Below, in pieces: positions 27,890 through 35,402 of a stretch of DNA of 64,000 bases. The notes under the pieces are model-generated. The model saw only the letters and a list, made by a program, of their open reading frames with translations. It had not been told where the DNA came from and searched no databases. Each line of letters opens with the position of its first letter. Positions within the stretch are counted from its first letter, which is position 1. Where the stretch lies: assembly GCA_902526005.1 (NCBI GenBank), contig CABZIW010000002.1, forward strand, positions 124,001 to 188,000, given 5' to 3'. Origin of the DNA: an uncultured Pelagibacteraceae bacterium (GTDB lineage: Bacteria > Pseudomonadota > Alphaproteobacteria > Pelagibacterales > AG-422-B15). A program made the translations under genes and the position numbers.

Positions 27890-29128
27890 ATGAAAGAGCT
27901 GGATATAAATTTTGTAAGAGAACAATTCCCTGTTTTTCAAAACCCTAAAACTTCAAACTTTGCATTTTTTGAGAATGCTGGTGGTACATACGTGCCAAAA
28001 CAGGTTATTGAAAAGTTAAATGATTTTATGACGACTAAAAAAGTACAGCCGTATGGCGACTTTGGTCCATCGATTGAAGCAGGTAATGAAATGGATAATA
28101 GCATAAGCAAAATTGCTGAACTCCTAAATATCAATAATGATGAATTTATGATTGGACCATCTACAACTATGAATATGTTTTTACTATCTAATGCTGTGAG
28201 ATCGTGGCTTAACGATGGGGATGAAATCATAGTCACAAATCAAGATCATGAAGCAAATATTGGTGCATGGAGAAAATTATCAGAACACAGTATCAAAATA
28301 AATGAATGGAAGTTTAACCCTGACTCTGCTGAACTAGAATTGGATGAATTAAAAAATCTCATAACAGAAAAGACAAAATTTATCTGTGTCTGTCACACAT
28401 CTAATGTTGTTGCTTCAATTAATAATCTAAAAGATATCATTACATTGGCGCATCAGAATAATATCAAAGTTGTTGGAGACGGTGTAGCTTACATGGCACA
28501 TGATATTGCCGATTTAAAAGATCTCGATATAGATTTCTATGGTTTTAGCCTATACAAAACTTATGGACCACATTTAGCACTATTATATGGTAAGAGAGAT
28601 TTATTACTTGAAACAAAAAATCTTAATCATGAATTCTTGGAAGGAAGTGTTCCATATACACTTAATCCAGGTGGTCCTAATCATGAGGAACTTGGATGTT
28701 TATCAGGTATAACTGACTACTACGAAACTTTATATGATCATCATTTTGGTGAAAATAATTTAGATCTTCATCGCAAAGGTAAAAAAGTTTTTGAATTGGT
28801 ATCCAAACATGAAGAGATATTAATGAAAGAACTGATTGAATTCCTCAAAACAAAAAAAAATATAAGAATGATTGGCAAACAAACACATGCTAGATGTGAT
28901 CGTATGCCAACTGTATCATTCACTGTTAAAGATAAAAGCTCATTGCATGTAGCCCAGGAGGCTGGAAGAAATAATATTGGCATTAGAAATGGTGAATTTT
29001 ATGCCTGGAGATGTTTGCAGGGTTTGGGCATTGAGCCAAATGATGGGGTAGTTAGAGTCTCTATGGTTCATTACAATAGCATAGAGGAGGTAAGAAAATT
29101 AATAGGGTTTTTGGATAAAACTATTTAG
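27890..29128 (+). CDS. PLP-dependent class V aminotransferase-fold protein (TIGR01976-like)
   Basis: 412 residues from the ATG at 27890 (MKELDINFV), five bases after the kinase stop; the track's 27854 start overlaps that gene. Landmarks are FFENAGGTYVPKQV near 27, NQDHEANIGAW near 117, and the PLP-lysine segment GFSLYKTYGPHLALLYG near 220. It resembles the cysteine-desulfurase-like TIGR01976 group rather than IscS or SufS proper. No Fe-S genes lie nearby. Reaction and substrate unknown. Confidence 0.86.
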   Translation: MKELDINFVREQFPVFQNPKTSNFAFFENAGGTYVPKQVIEKLNDFMTTKKVQPYGDFGPSIEAGNEMDNSISKIAELLNINNDEFMIGPSTTMNMFLLSNAVRSWLNDGDEIIVTNQDHEANIGAWRKLSEHSIKINEWKFNPDSAELELDELKNLITEKTKFICVCHTSNVVASINNLKDIITLAHQNNIKVVGDGVAYMAHDIADLKDLDIDFYGFSLYKTYGPHLALLYGKRDLLLETKNLNHEFLEGSVPYTLNPGGPNHEELGCLSGITDYYETLYDHHFGENNLDLHRKGKKVFELVSKHEEILMKELIEFLKTKKNIRMIGKQTHARCDRMPTVSFTVKDKSSLHVAQEAGRNNIGIRNGEFYAWRCLQGLGIEPNDGVVRVSMVHYNSIEEVRKLIGFLDKTI

Positions 29129-29288
29129 AATTTTTTATATTTTTTTCTCGCTCTTTCCTCTGTCTTATTGACTCTTTCATCGAAATATCTTCCAGATTGT
29201 GGTACTCATCCCAATAGCGATCAAATTCGTGTGACTTAACGTATCTTCCGTAATTATCTTTCTGATAGGTTTTCTTCTTTTTTATCAA
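29121..29288 (-). CDS. Possible small basic protein downstream of ACAD
   Basis: A 55-codon frame opens at a TTG two bases after the ACAD stop and ends at a TAG inside the tail of the aminotransferase gene. It encodes a Lys/Tyr/Glu-rich peptide (LIKKKKTYQKDNYGRYVK...FDRYWDEYHNLED). It fills an otherwise empty 162-base gap exactly, which is the main support. There is no clear ribosome site and no ATG start near the beginning, and I recognise no family. Treat as a candidate only. Confidence 0.35.
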   Translation of the reverse strand: MIKKKKTYQKDNYGRYVKSHEFDRYWDEYHNLEDISMKESIRQRKEREKNIKNSK

Positions 29289-29290
29289 AA

Positions 29291-30496
29291 TTATAAGTAT
29301 TTTTTTAATTCATTTCTTGCAATCGAAAGTCTATGAACTTCGTCTGGCCCATCCGCTAATCGCAGAGTTCTCATTCCTGCGTAAGCTTGTGCTAGGTGTG
29401 GGTCTGTTGTTACTCCAGCTCCTCCAAACGCTTGAATTGCGTCATCAATAATTTTTAATGCCATATTTGGTGCAGCTACTTTAATCATGGCTATTTCATT
29501 TTTTGCAACTTTGTTTCCTACTTCATCCATCATAGTTGCGGCCTTTAATGTTAGTAGTCTAGTCATCTCAATATTAATTCTAGCATCAGCAATTCTCTCT
29601 TGCCAAACAGAGTGCCTTACCACTTCTTTGCCAAAAGCCTTTCTGCTCATTAGTCTTTTACACATCGCTTCAAGTGCAACTTCAGCAAGGCCAATAGTTC
29701 TCATACAATGGTGAATTCGTCCAGGTCCCAACCTACCTTGTGCAATTTCAAATCCTCTGCCTTCGCCTAAAAGCATATTTTCTGGAGGAACTTTGACGTC
29801 TTTAAATTCAACCTCAGCATGTCCATGAGGGGCGTCGTCAAAACCAAAAACAGGCAAATGTCTCTTTATTTTGATACCCGGTGTATCCTTATCAACCAGT
29901 ATCATGGATTGTTGCTTATGTCTGTCAGGATTATCTGGGTCTGTTTTTCCCATGAAGATAAAAAATTGGCACCTTGGATCCATTGCACCAGAAGTCCACC
30001 ATTTTGTTCCATTAAGGACATATTGATTTCCTTCTTTTTTTATTTCACTTTCAATATTTGTTGCGTCTGATGAAGCGACTGCAGGCTCTGTCATGGCAAA
30101 AGCAGAGCGTATCTCACCTTCTAATAATGGCTTTAAGTACTTTTCTTTTTGTTCATCTGTTCCATATCGAACTAAAACTTCCATATTACCGGTATCAGGA
30201 GCAGAACAATTGAAAACTTCCGCAGACCACATTGCTCTCCCCATGATTTCACACATTGGCGCATACTCTGCGTTTGTAAGGCCATGCCCATAGTCACTTT
30301 CAGGTAAAAATAAATTCCAAAGGTCTTCTTTTTTTGCTTCCTTTTTAAGATCTTCAATCACCGGCACCACCTGCCATCTGTCAGCTCCAAAATTTTCGAT
30401 CTGACTATGATATGTTTCGTTGTTTGGATAAACGTGCTTATCCATAAAATTATTCAATCTATCCGTAGTTTCTTTTGCTTTTGGCGATATGTTCAT
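29291..30496 (-). CDS. Acyl-CoA dehydrogenase, ACAD10/11-like
   Basis: 401 residues with [20 protein letters not shown] near 132 (the flavin loop), [18 protein letters not shown] near 158 and [20 protein letters not shown] near 360. It looks like the dehydrogenase half of ACAD10/11 and bacterial LvaC-type proteins, which act with an APH-fold kinase on 4-hydroxyacyl-CoAs. Such a kinase is encoded at 26817. The start codon overlaps the tadA stop by one base, so it is read through from tadA. Substrate is inference. Confidence 0.92.
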   Translation of the reverse strand: MNISPKAKETTDRLNNFMDKHVYPNNETYHSQIENFGADRWQVVPVIEDLKKEAKKEDLWNLFLPESDYGHGLTNAEYAPMCEIMGRAMWSAEVFNCSAPDTGNMEVLVRYGTDEQKEKYLKPLLEGEIRSAFAMTEPAVASSDATNIESEIKKEGNQYVLNGTKWWTSGAMDPRCQFFIFMGKTDPDNPDRHKQQSMILVDKDTPGIKIKRHLPVFGFDDAPHGHAEVEFKDVKVPPENMLLGEGRGFEIAQGRLGPGRIHHCMRTIGLAEVALEAMCKRLMSRKAFGKEVVRHSVWQERIADARINIEMTRLLTLKAATMMDEVGNKVAKNEIAMIKVAAPNMALKIIDDAIQAFGGAGVTTDPHLAQAYAGMRTLRLADGPDEVHRLSIARNELKKYL

Positions 30497-30945
30497 TATC
30501 TTTTACCTTTAAAAAAATTATTTATTAAGTTTTCACAGTCAGTTTTTGAAATATTATCATAAATTTCTGGCAAATGATTGCAATTTTTTGATATAAAAAA
30601 ATTTAAGTTACCATTTATCGAACCATATTTTAAATCATCTGCACCATAATACAACCTCTTAAGCTTAGCTTTTGATATAGCGCTGGCACACATAATACAT
30701 GGCTCTAAAGTCACGTAAATATTACAATCAACCAATCTATCAGAGTTAATCATTTTACACGCCTCTTTTATAGCGTTTAGCTCAGCATGACCTACCGGGT
30801 CTTTTCTGCTAACCACTGAATTATGGGACCGGGCTAAAACTTTATCTTCCTTGTTAGTGATAACGCATCCAATTGGTATTTCTCCAATTTTTAAGCCTTT
30901 TTTTGCCTCCTCAATTGCCATTGCCATGAATTTATTTTGTGTCAT
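30496..30945 (-). CDS. tadA: tRNA-specific adenosine deaminase
   Basis: 149 residues, normal for TadA. The zinc/catalytic motifs [11 protein letters not shown] near residue 53 and [10 protein letters not shown] near 85 are intact. It deaminates A34 to inosine in tRNA-Arg(ACG). It shares one base with the following ACAD gene and is divergent from the pseudouridine synthase gene. Confidence 0.94.
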   Translation of the reverse strand: MTQNKFMAMAIEEAKKGLKIGEIPIGCVITNKEDKVLARSHNSVVSRKDPVGHAELNAIKEACKMINSDRLVDCNIYVTLEPCIMCASAISKAKLKRLYYGADDLKYGSINGNLNFFISKNCNHLPEIYDNISKTDCENLINNFFKGKR

Positions 30946-30977
30946 AAATATTTAATTAATATAAGCAATCCTAATTC

Positions 30978-31688
30978 ATGCCTACTTTGAGACAACAAAA
31001 ATTAGTAAGAATTAATAAATTATTAGCACAGTCAACTAACTTTTCGAGAAGAGAAATAGATAAACTCATCGATGAGCAAAGAGTTGTTGTTGATAACGAA
31101 TTGGTGACAAAACAAGGAATTCAAATTGGTATCAACAGTATTGTAAAAATAGACAATAAACCTATTAACCTAAAATCTGATCAGCAATTAAATGATATAT
31201 ATATTTTCAACAAACCAAGAGGATGCTTGGTAACAAAATCAGATCCAAAAAATCGCAAAACTATTTATGAATATATACCTAAACAAAATCATAATTTAAT
31301 TTCAATTGGACGACTTGATTACAATTCAGAGGGGCTATTACTATTGACTAACAGCGGTAGCTTTAAAAGAAAGATGGAATTACCCAAAAATAATTTTGAA
31401 AGGGTTTATAAGGTAAAAATACAAGGCTTTATTGATAATAAATTTATTAATACCTTATTAAGGGGTTATACGTATAAAAAAGTTAAATATAAACCTATAA
31501 GAGCATCATTCATTAGCAAAACAAATACTTACTCATGGATAAAAATGACACTTACTGAAGGTAAAAACAAAGAAATTAGAAATATTTTTGATTCTTTGAA
31601 TATTACAGTCACAAGATTAATTAGAATAACTTATGGGGAATTTAAGCTTGGAAGTTTGAAAAAAGGGGAAATAAAAAAAGTTACTTAA
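30978..31688 (+). CDS. Pseudouridine synthase, RsuA/RluB/RluF family
   Basis: 236 residues. An N-terminal S4 RNA-binding domain (RINKLLAQSTNFSRREID) precedes the catalytic domain with SIGRLDYNSEGLLLLTNSG near residue 110, whose Asp is the catalytic residue. Family members modify 16S or 23S rRNA; which position is targeted cannot be told from sequence. rsmD follows with one base between, so two rRNA-modifying genes are coupled. Confidence 0.92.
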   Translation: MPTLRQQKLVRINKLLAQSTNFSRREIDKLIDEQRVVVDNELVTKQGIQIGINSIVKIDNKPINLKSDQQLNDIYIFNKPRGCLVTKSDPKNRKTIYEYIPKQNHNLISIGRLDYNSEGLLLLTNSGSFKRKMELPKNNFERVYKVKIQGFIDNKFINTLLRGYTYKKVKYKPIRASFISKTNTYSWIKMTLTEGKNKEIRNIFDSLNITVTRLIRITYGEFKLGSLKKGEIKKVT

Positions 31689-31689
31689 A

Positions 31690-32259
31690 ATGAGAATTAT
31701 TAGCGGAGAAAGAAAAGGTCATTCAATATTTAGCTTTAAAAGTAAAGATGTAAGACCACTTTCAGACAAAAATAGGGAAACCATTTTTAATCTTTTAACG
31801 CATGGAAAAGAATTGGTAAAAATTAACTTTAGTCTTGAAGAAGCAAAAGTAATTGATCTTTTCGCTGGCACTGGTTCATTTAGCTTTGAAGCTTTGTCAC
31901 GTGGTGCTAAACACGCAACCATGGTAGAGAACAATCAACAAATGATAGATATAATTTATAAAAGCGCAAACAAGCTGGGGTATTTAGAAAAGATGGCTGT
32001 TATATCTGAAAATGCTTGTTCATTTGAAGAGTATTCTGAGGCTACAAAGTTTAATCTTGCTTATATAGATCCACCGTATGGGAAAAATCTTGGACTCAGA
32101 GCAATTAAAAATATTATTAAAAAAAACTTATTAGAAAAAGACAGTATAATCATCTTGGAGGAAGAAAAAAAATCTAAACACATCGAACTCTCAGAAATAA
32201 TACTTTTACGTGAAAAAGAATTAGGTAATTCTAAATTTAGTTTTTTTAAATTAATTTAA
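31690..32259 (+). CDS. rsmD: 16S rRNA (guanine-966-N2)-methyltransferase
   Basis: 189 residues, normal length. IISGERKGHSIF at the N-terminus, the SAM site VIDLFAGTGSFSFEALSRGA near 55 and the catalytic YIDPPYG near 120 identify RsmD. It methylates G966 in the 30S subunit. Its 3' end overlaps the convergent pgi gene by nine bases. Confidence 0.93.
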   Translation: MRIISGERKGHSIFSFKSKDVRPLSDKNRETIFNLLTHGKELVKINFSLEEAKVIDLFAGTGSFSFEALSRGAKHATMVENNQQMIDIIYKSANKLGYLEKMAVISENACSFEEYSEATKFNLAYIDPPYGKNLGLRAIKNIIKKNLLEKDSIIILEEEKKSKHIELSEIILLREKELGNSKFSFFKLI

Positions 32260-33276
32260 ATAACCCTTTTGAATGTCAACTGCATCTTGAGTAAAGGGGT
32301 CAACTTCTAATAATTGAGCAAGATAGATAACCCTTAACATTTCTGTTCCAAAAAAATGGCCGATCTTACTCATATCTTTATCTTTAAAAATATGTTTACT
32401 AGTATTCTCATTTATCTTTGATAACGATTTACTCATGGCATCAAGATGATTTGAAAGTGTGATATTAATCATATTCATTTTTGAGTATTCCATGCCCATA
32501 ATCTCGAAAAAAATATTTTTGGGTCCATCCAGATATAATTGTAAGAGACTGTGCTGGTCTTTTGGCATTTCAGATACTACAGGTAAAACACCTTTGGCCT
32601 TTTTACCCAATGACTCCGCATATAATTGTTTTCGCCAATTACCAATTTCAATAAGCTCATCACCATAAATCAAATAAGCAAATATATTCTTTCCATTTTT
32701 TATTCTTTTAAAATCTTCCTCAGCCATATTCTTTATTTGGTCTTTATCTTCTAATGCTTTTCTTCCTCCATTTAAAAACTCAGTACACAGATCTTTATTA
32801 AAGTAAAAACTGGGGATAAGGCTATTATTACTAAAAATTGAAAATCTGCCTCCAATTTCGTTGCTTAGTTCAATAGTTTTTATTGATTTTTGTATAGACA
32901 AGTCTCTTAGTGGAGAAGACACATTTTCTGTAAACGAATAGAAATTTTTTGTAAAATCAATATTTCCATCTAGTTTTTTGATCAAATATTCAAATATGGT
33001 TAACGTTTCAGATGTTTGTCCTGATTTTGATACGAAAATGAAACCAGTCTCATCGAGTTGAGTATTGTCTAACAATTCATTAATCTTAATAGAATTTAAA
33101 TGATCAACATATTGAACACGTTTTTCATTTAAAAAATGATTAATTGCTTTTGATCCCTGAGAAGAGCCACCTATACCGACTACTAAAATTTTATTAAAGC
33201 TTTGTTCCAGTATCCCTAACGATTCGGAATATGAGTTTTCAAGCTTATCAAAATCAAGAAATGGATAATTCATCAT
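32251..33276 (-). CDS. pgi: Glucose-6-phosphate isomerase, short form
   Basis: 341 residues, well short of the roughly 540 of enterobacterial Pgi and shorter than most 400-450 residue forms. The active-site blocks are kept: GGSSQGSKAINHF near 36, VSKSGQTSETLTIF near 79, LSNEIGGRFSIFS near 120, EMPKDQHSLLQLYLDGP near 230 and a final QDAVDIQKG with a Lys in the expected place. It interconverts glucose- and fructose-6-phosphate. It overlaps the SbmA-like gene by four bases and ends the long minus operon. Confidence 0.85.
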   Translation of the reverse strand: MMNYPFLDFDKLENSYSESLGILEQSFNKILVVGIGGSSQGSKAINHFLNEKRVQYVDHLNSIKINELLDNTQLDETGFIFVSKSGQTSETLTIFEYLIKKLDGNIDFTKNFYSFTENVSSPLRDLSIQKSIKTIELSNEIGGRFSIFSNNSLIPSFYFNKDLCTEFLNGGRKALEDKDQIKNMAEEDFKRIKNGKNIFAYLIYGDELIEIGNWRKQLYAESLGKKAKGVLPVVSEMPKDQHSLLQLYLDGPKNIFFEIMGMEYSKMNMINITLSNHLDAMSKSLSKINENTSKHIFKDKDMSKIGHFFGTEMLRVIYLAQLLEVDPFTQDAVDIQKGYLN

Positions 33277-34271
33277 CGCACTTCCTGACCAGCTGTTACG
33301 GTTGCCTGATCTATTTGCCTTTCAAACTCTCTCAATCTTTTATAAACACTTGCGAGTTCAATAATTGTTGGCCAGGCTTTAAGAAGATATTGCATTGACC
33401 CCTCAACTCTACCAAATGCCCTGATTATTTGTTGCATTACACCAAGAGTAACTACCCCGGCAACAATTGCAGGGGCTAAAAATACATAAGCTGATAAAAC
33501 ATTTGCCTGTAAAAATGCAATACGACCAATATCGAAATACAGATATCTTATATAACTTAAAAAATGAATTTGCCTTACATCATCAAATAATTCCTCAAGG
33601 GTTTTTGGTCTTACTGTTTCATCATCTTCAGCAATTACTAACATTTTTCTATATGCCGCTTCTTGTTTTTGTAAATCATATTCAATACCAACAAGCCTTA
33701 AAATTAAACCAAGTCCAATTAAAAATAATGTTCCTCCTATGGACCATAATAATGCACCAACGACTAAACCATACTCCCATTCACCAAAGAAAAATATTGG
33801 AATTCCAATACTCAAGCCAAACAGTATTGGCATAAATTCTACCAGGATCATTAAAGCTTCAATCAAACTTGTACCAAGAGACTCCATAATTCTTGAAAAC
33901 TTTATGGTATCCTCTTGAACTCTTTGTGACGCGCCCTCAATCTTACGCGCCTTATCATAGACAGAGTGATACCACTCAACCATGGCAGTTCTCCATCTAA
34001 ATAAAAAGTGATTAGTAAAATAACTTACAAGGACTGCAACCGCTACATACATTCCCGCTAGCGTTATAAAGGATAATAAACTTGCCCAATATTCTTCAAT
34101 TGTAATGGCGTAAGGAGCAGACAATGCTTCCTGTATCATGTCGTAAAACTCACCAAACCATTCATTAATTTTTACATCAATTTGAACCTGAACCCACAGA
34201 GATGATAAGATAATAGCTGAACCGATGTATGCCCATAAAAACCATTTTGGATCTCTAAAAAACTTAAACAT
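33273..34271 (-). CDS. SbmA/BacA-like membrane transporter
   Basis: 332 residues with several membrane spans. FEFYDMIQ-type and INEWFGEFYDMIQEAL near residue 36, FLFRWRTAMVEWYHSVYD near 88 and EGASQRVQEDTIKFSRIMESL near 112 match the SbmA/BacA core. There is no ATPase domain. Proteins of this family import peptides and related compounds driven by proton motive force, and a mycobacterial relative carries B12. E. coli SbmA has 406 residues; this one lacks about the first 70. Neighbours are a lipoprotein and pgi. Confidence 0.9.
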   Translation of the reverse strand: MFKFFRDPKWFLWAYIGSAIILSSLWVQVQIDVKINEWFGEFYDMIQEALSAPYAITIEEYWASLLSFITLAGMYVAVAVLVSYFTNHFLFRWRTAMVEWYHSVYDKARKIEGASQRVQEDTIKFSRIMESLGTSLIEALMILVEFMPILFGLSIGIPIFFFGEWEYGLVVGALLWSIGGTLFLIGLGLILRLVGIEYDLQKQEAAYRKMLVIAEDDETVRPKTLEELFDDVRQIHFLSYIRYLYFDIGRIAFLQANVLSAYVFLAPAIVAGVVTLGVMQQIIRAFGRVEGSMQYLLKAWPTIIELASVYKRLREFERQIDQATVTAGQEVR

Positions 34272-34282
34272 TAATAGAATAA

Positions 34283-34897
34283 TTAATTTTGATATGAGTT
34301 AAGTAAGTCATCCACCCTGTTAAGAAGATCATTCAAATCTTCGTTTTCATCAAAACTAGGAGCATCATCATACATTGTTTCATCAATTATTTCTGGCTTA
34401 AGCTGATCTTCTTCAGGAAGTGTAGTAATTTCATCTGTGTTTGATATTCCTTCCAAAAACTCTTCCTCGCTTAAACCAATATTATCAGTTGTATCTAAAA
34501 TGCTATCGTCATTTGTTGCAACGTCTAATTCATTACTTTCAACAAGTGAATCTTCAATTACCTCATTAATAGGATCCTCAGGTAAAGTTGAATTATTTAT
34601 ATTTTGATCCTCGTTTCCAAAATTATTATCAATAAATTCGTCTAAGGATGATGTATCAGCATTACTAGGAACGCTGGTGGATGAATCTTGTGTAATGATA
34701 TCTTGAATATCTTCAGCTGACTCACCTGTAGGCGCGGCCTCCTCTACTTCCTCTTCGCCAACAACTGGTGGGGTTAGTTCAAAATCAGGAGGTATCTCTA
34801 GTGCTTTTTGCTTTAATGATGTGTAATCTCTGACTGTATTGTTAGTACAAGCAGCAAAAATTAATAGAGAAAATATAATTAAATAGTTACGTATCAT
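34283..34897 (-). CDS. Acidic lipoprotein, DUF3035/BamF-like
   Basis: I use the ATG at 34897, giving 204 residues, because MIRNYLIIFSLLIFAAC is then a clean lipoprotein signal with the lipobox Cys at residue 17; the track start at 34939 adds a charged leader. After the Cys comes SLKQKALEIPPDFELTPP, which resembles the conserved PPDFxLRPP segment of DUF3035 lipoproteins (BamF in Caulobacter). The rest is acidic, Asn/Asp/Glu-rich and low in complexity. Position right after lspA, overlapping by 11 bases, fits. Lipoprotein nature is firm; BamF identity is tentative. Confidence 0.72.
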   Translation of the reverse strand: MIRNYLIIFSLLIFAACTNNTVRDYTSLKQKALEIPPDFELTPPVVGEEEVEEAAPTGESAEDIQDIITQDSSTSVPSNADTSSLDEFIDNNFGNEDQNINNSTLPEDPINEVIEDSLVESNELDVATNDDSILDTTDNIGLSEEEFLEGISNTDEITTLPEEDQLKPEIIDETMYDDAPSFDENEDLNDLLNRVDDLLNSYQN

Positions 34898-35402
34898 TTT
34901 TAACGGTTTTATCATTTTCTTTTTTTGAGAACAACTCAAGTAAAATAATCAAAATACAGCCAAGCGTGATACTTATATCAGCTATATTGAATACATACCA
35001 ATGATAATTGTTATAATGTAAATCTATAAAGTCTAATACAGCAGAATATTGATATCTATCGAGCAAGTTACCCAACGCTCCTCCTATAATTAAACTAAAT
35101 CCATAATAATAAATTTTTTTATTAATACTTATTGCATAAAAAAATACTGCTATAGCAATTATCGCCATAACAAACATATAAATATAATTAACCATCGAAA
35201 TTTCATTTTGAAATATTCCAAATGCAAAGCCCTTATTCCATATCAAGTGAAAATTAAGATATTTATTTATTGATGTTAAATATTGTGAACTGAGATTTGA
35301 TACATCAATGTTATAAACATTGATTACATAAAACTTTGAGAGTTGATCAGCTGCAAAAATAACCAGTATTAATAATATAAATCTTCCAATGGTTTGTATC
35401 AT
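34887..35402 (-). CDS. lspA: Lipoprotein signal peptidase
   Basis: 171 residues with four membrane spans. AADQLSKFYVIN near residue 18, GGALGNLLDRYQYSAVLDFID near 107 and FNIADISITLG near 135 supply the two catalytic aspartates. It cleaves prolipoprotein signal peptides in the inner membrane. It overlaps ileS by four bases and the downstream lipoprotein gene by 11, the ileS-lspA-DUF3035 order being common in alphaproteobacteria. Confidence 0.95.
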   Translation of the reverse strand: MIQTIGRFILLILVIFAADQLSKFYVINVYNIDVSNLSSQYLTSINKYLNFHLIWNKGFAFGIFQNEISMVNYIYMFVMAIIAIAVFFYAISINKKIYYYGFSLIIGGALGNLLDRYQYSAVLDFIDLHYNNYHWYVFNIADISITLGCILIILLELFSKKENDKTVKNDT

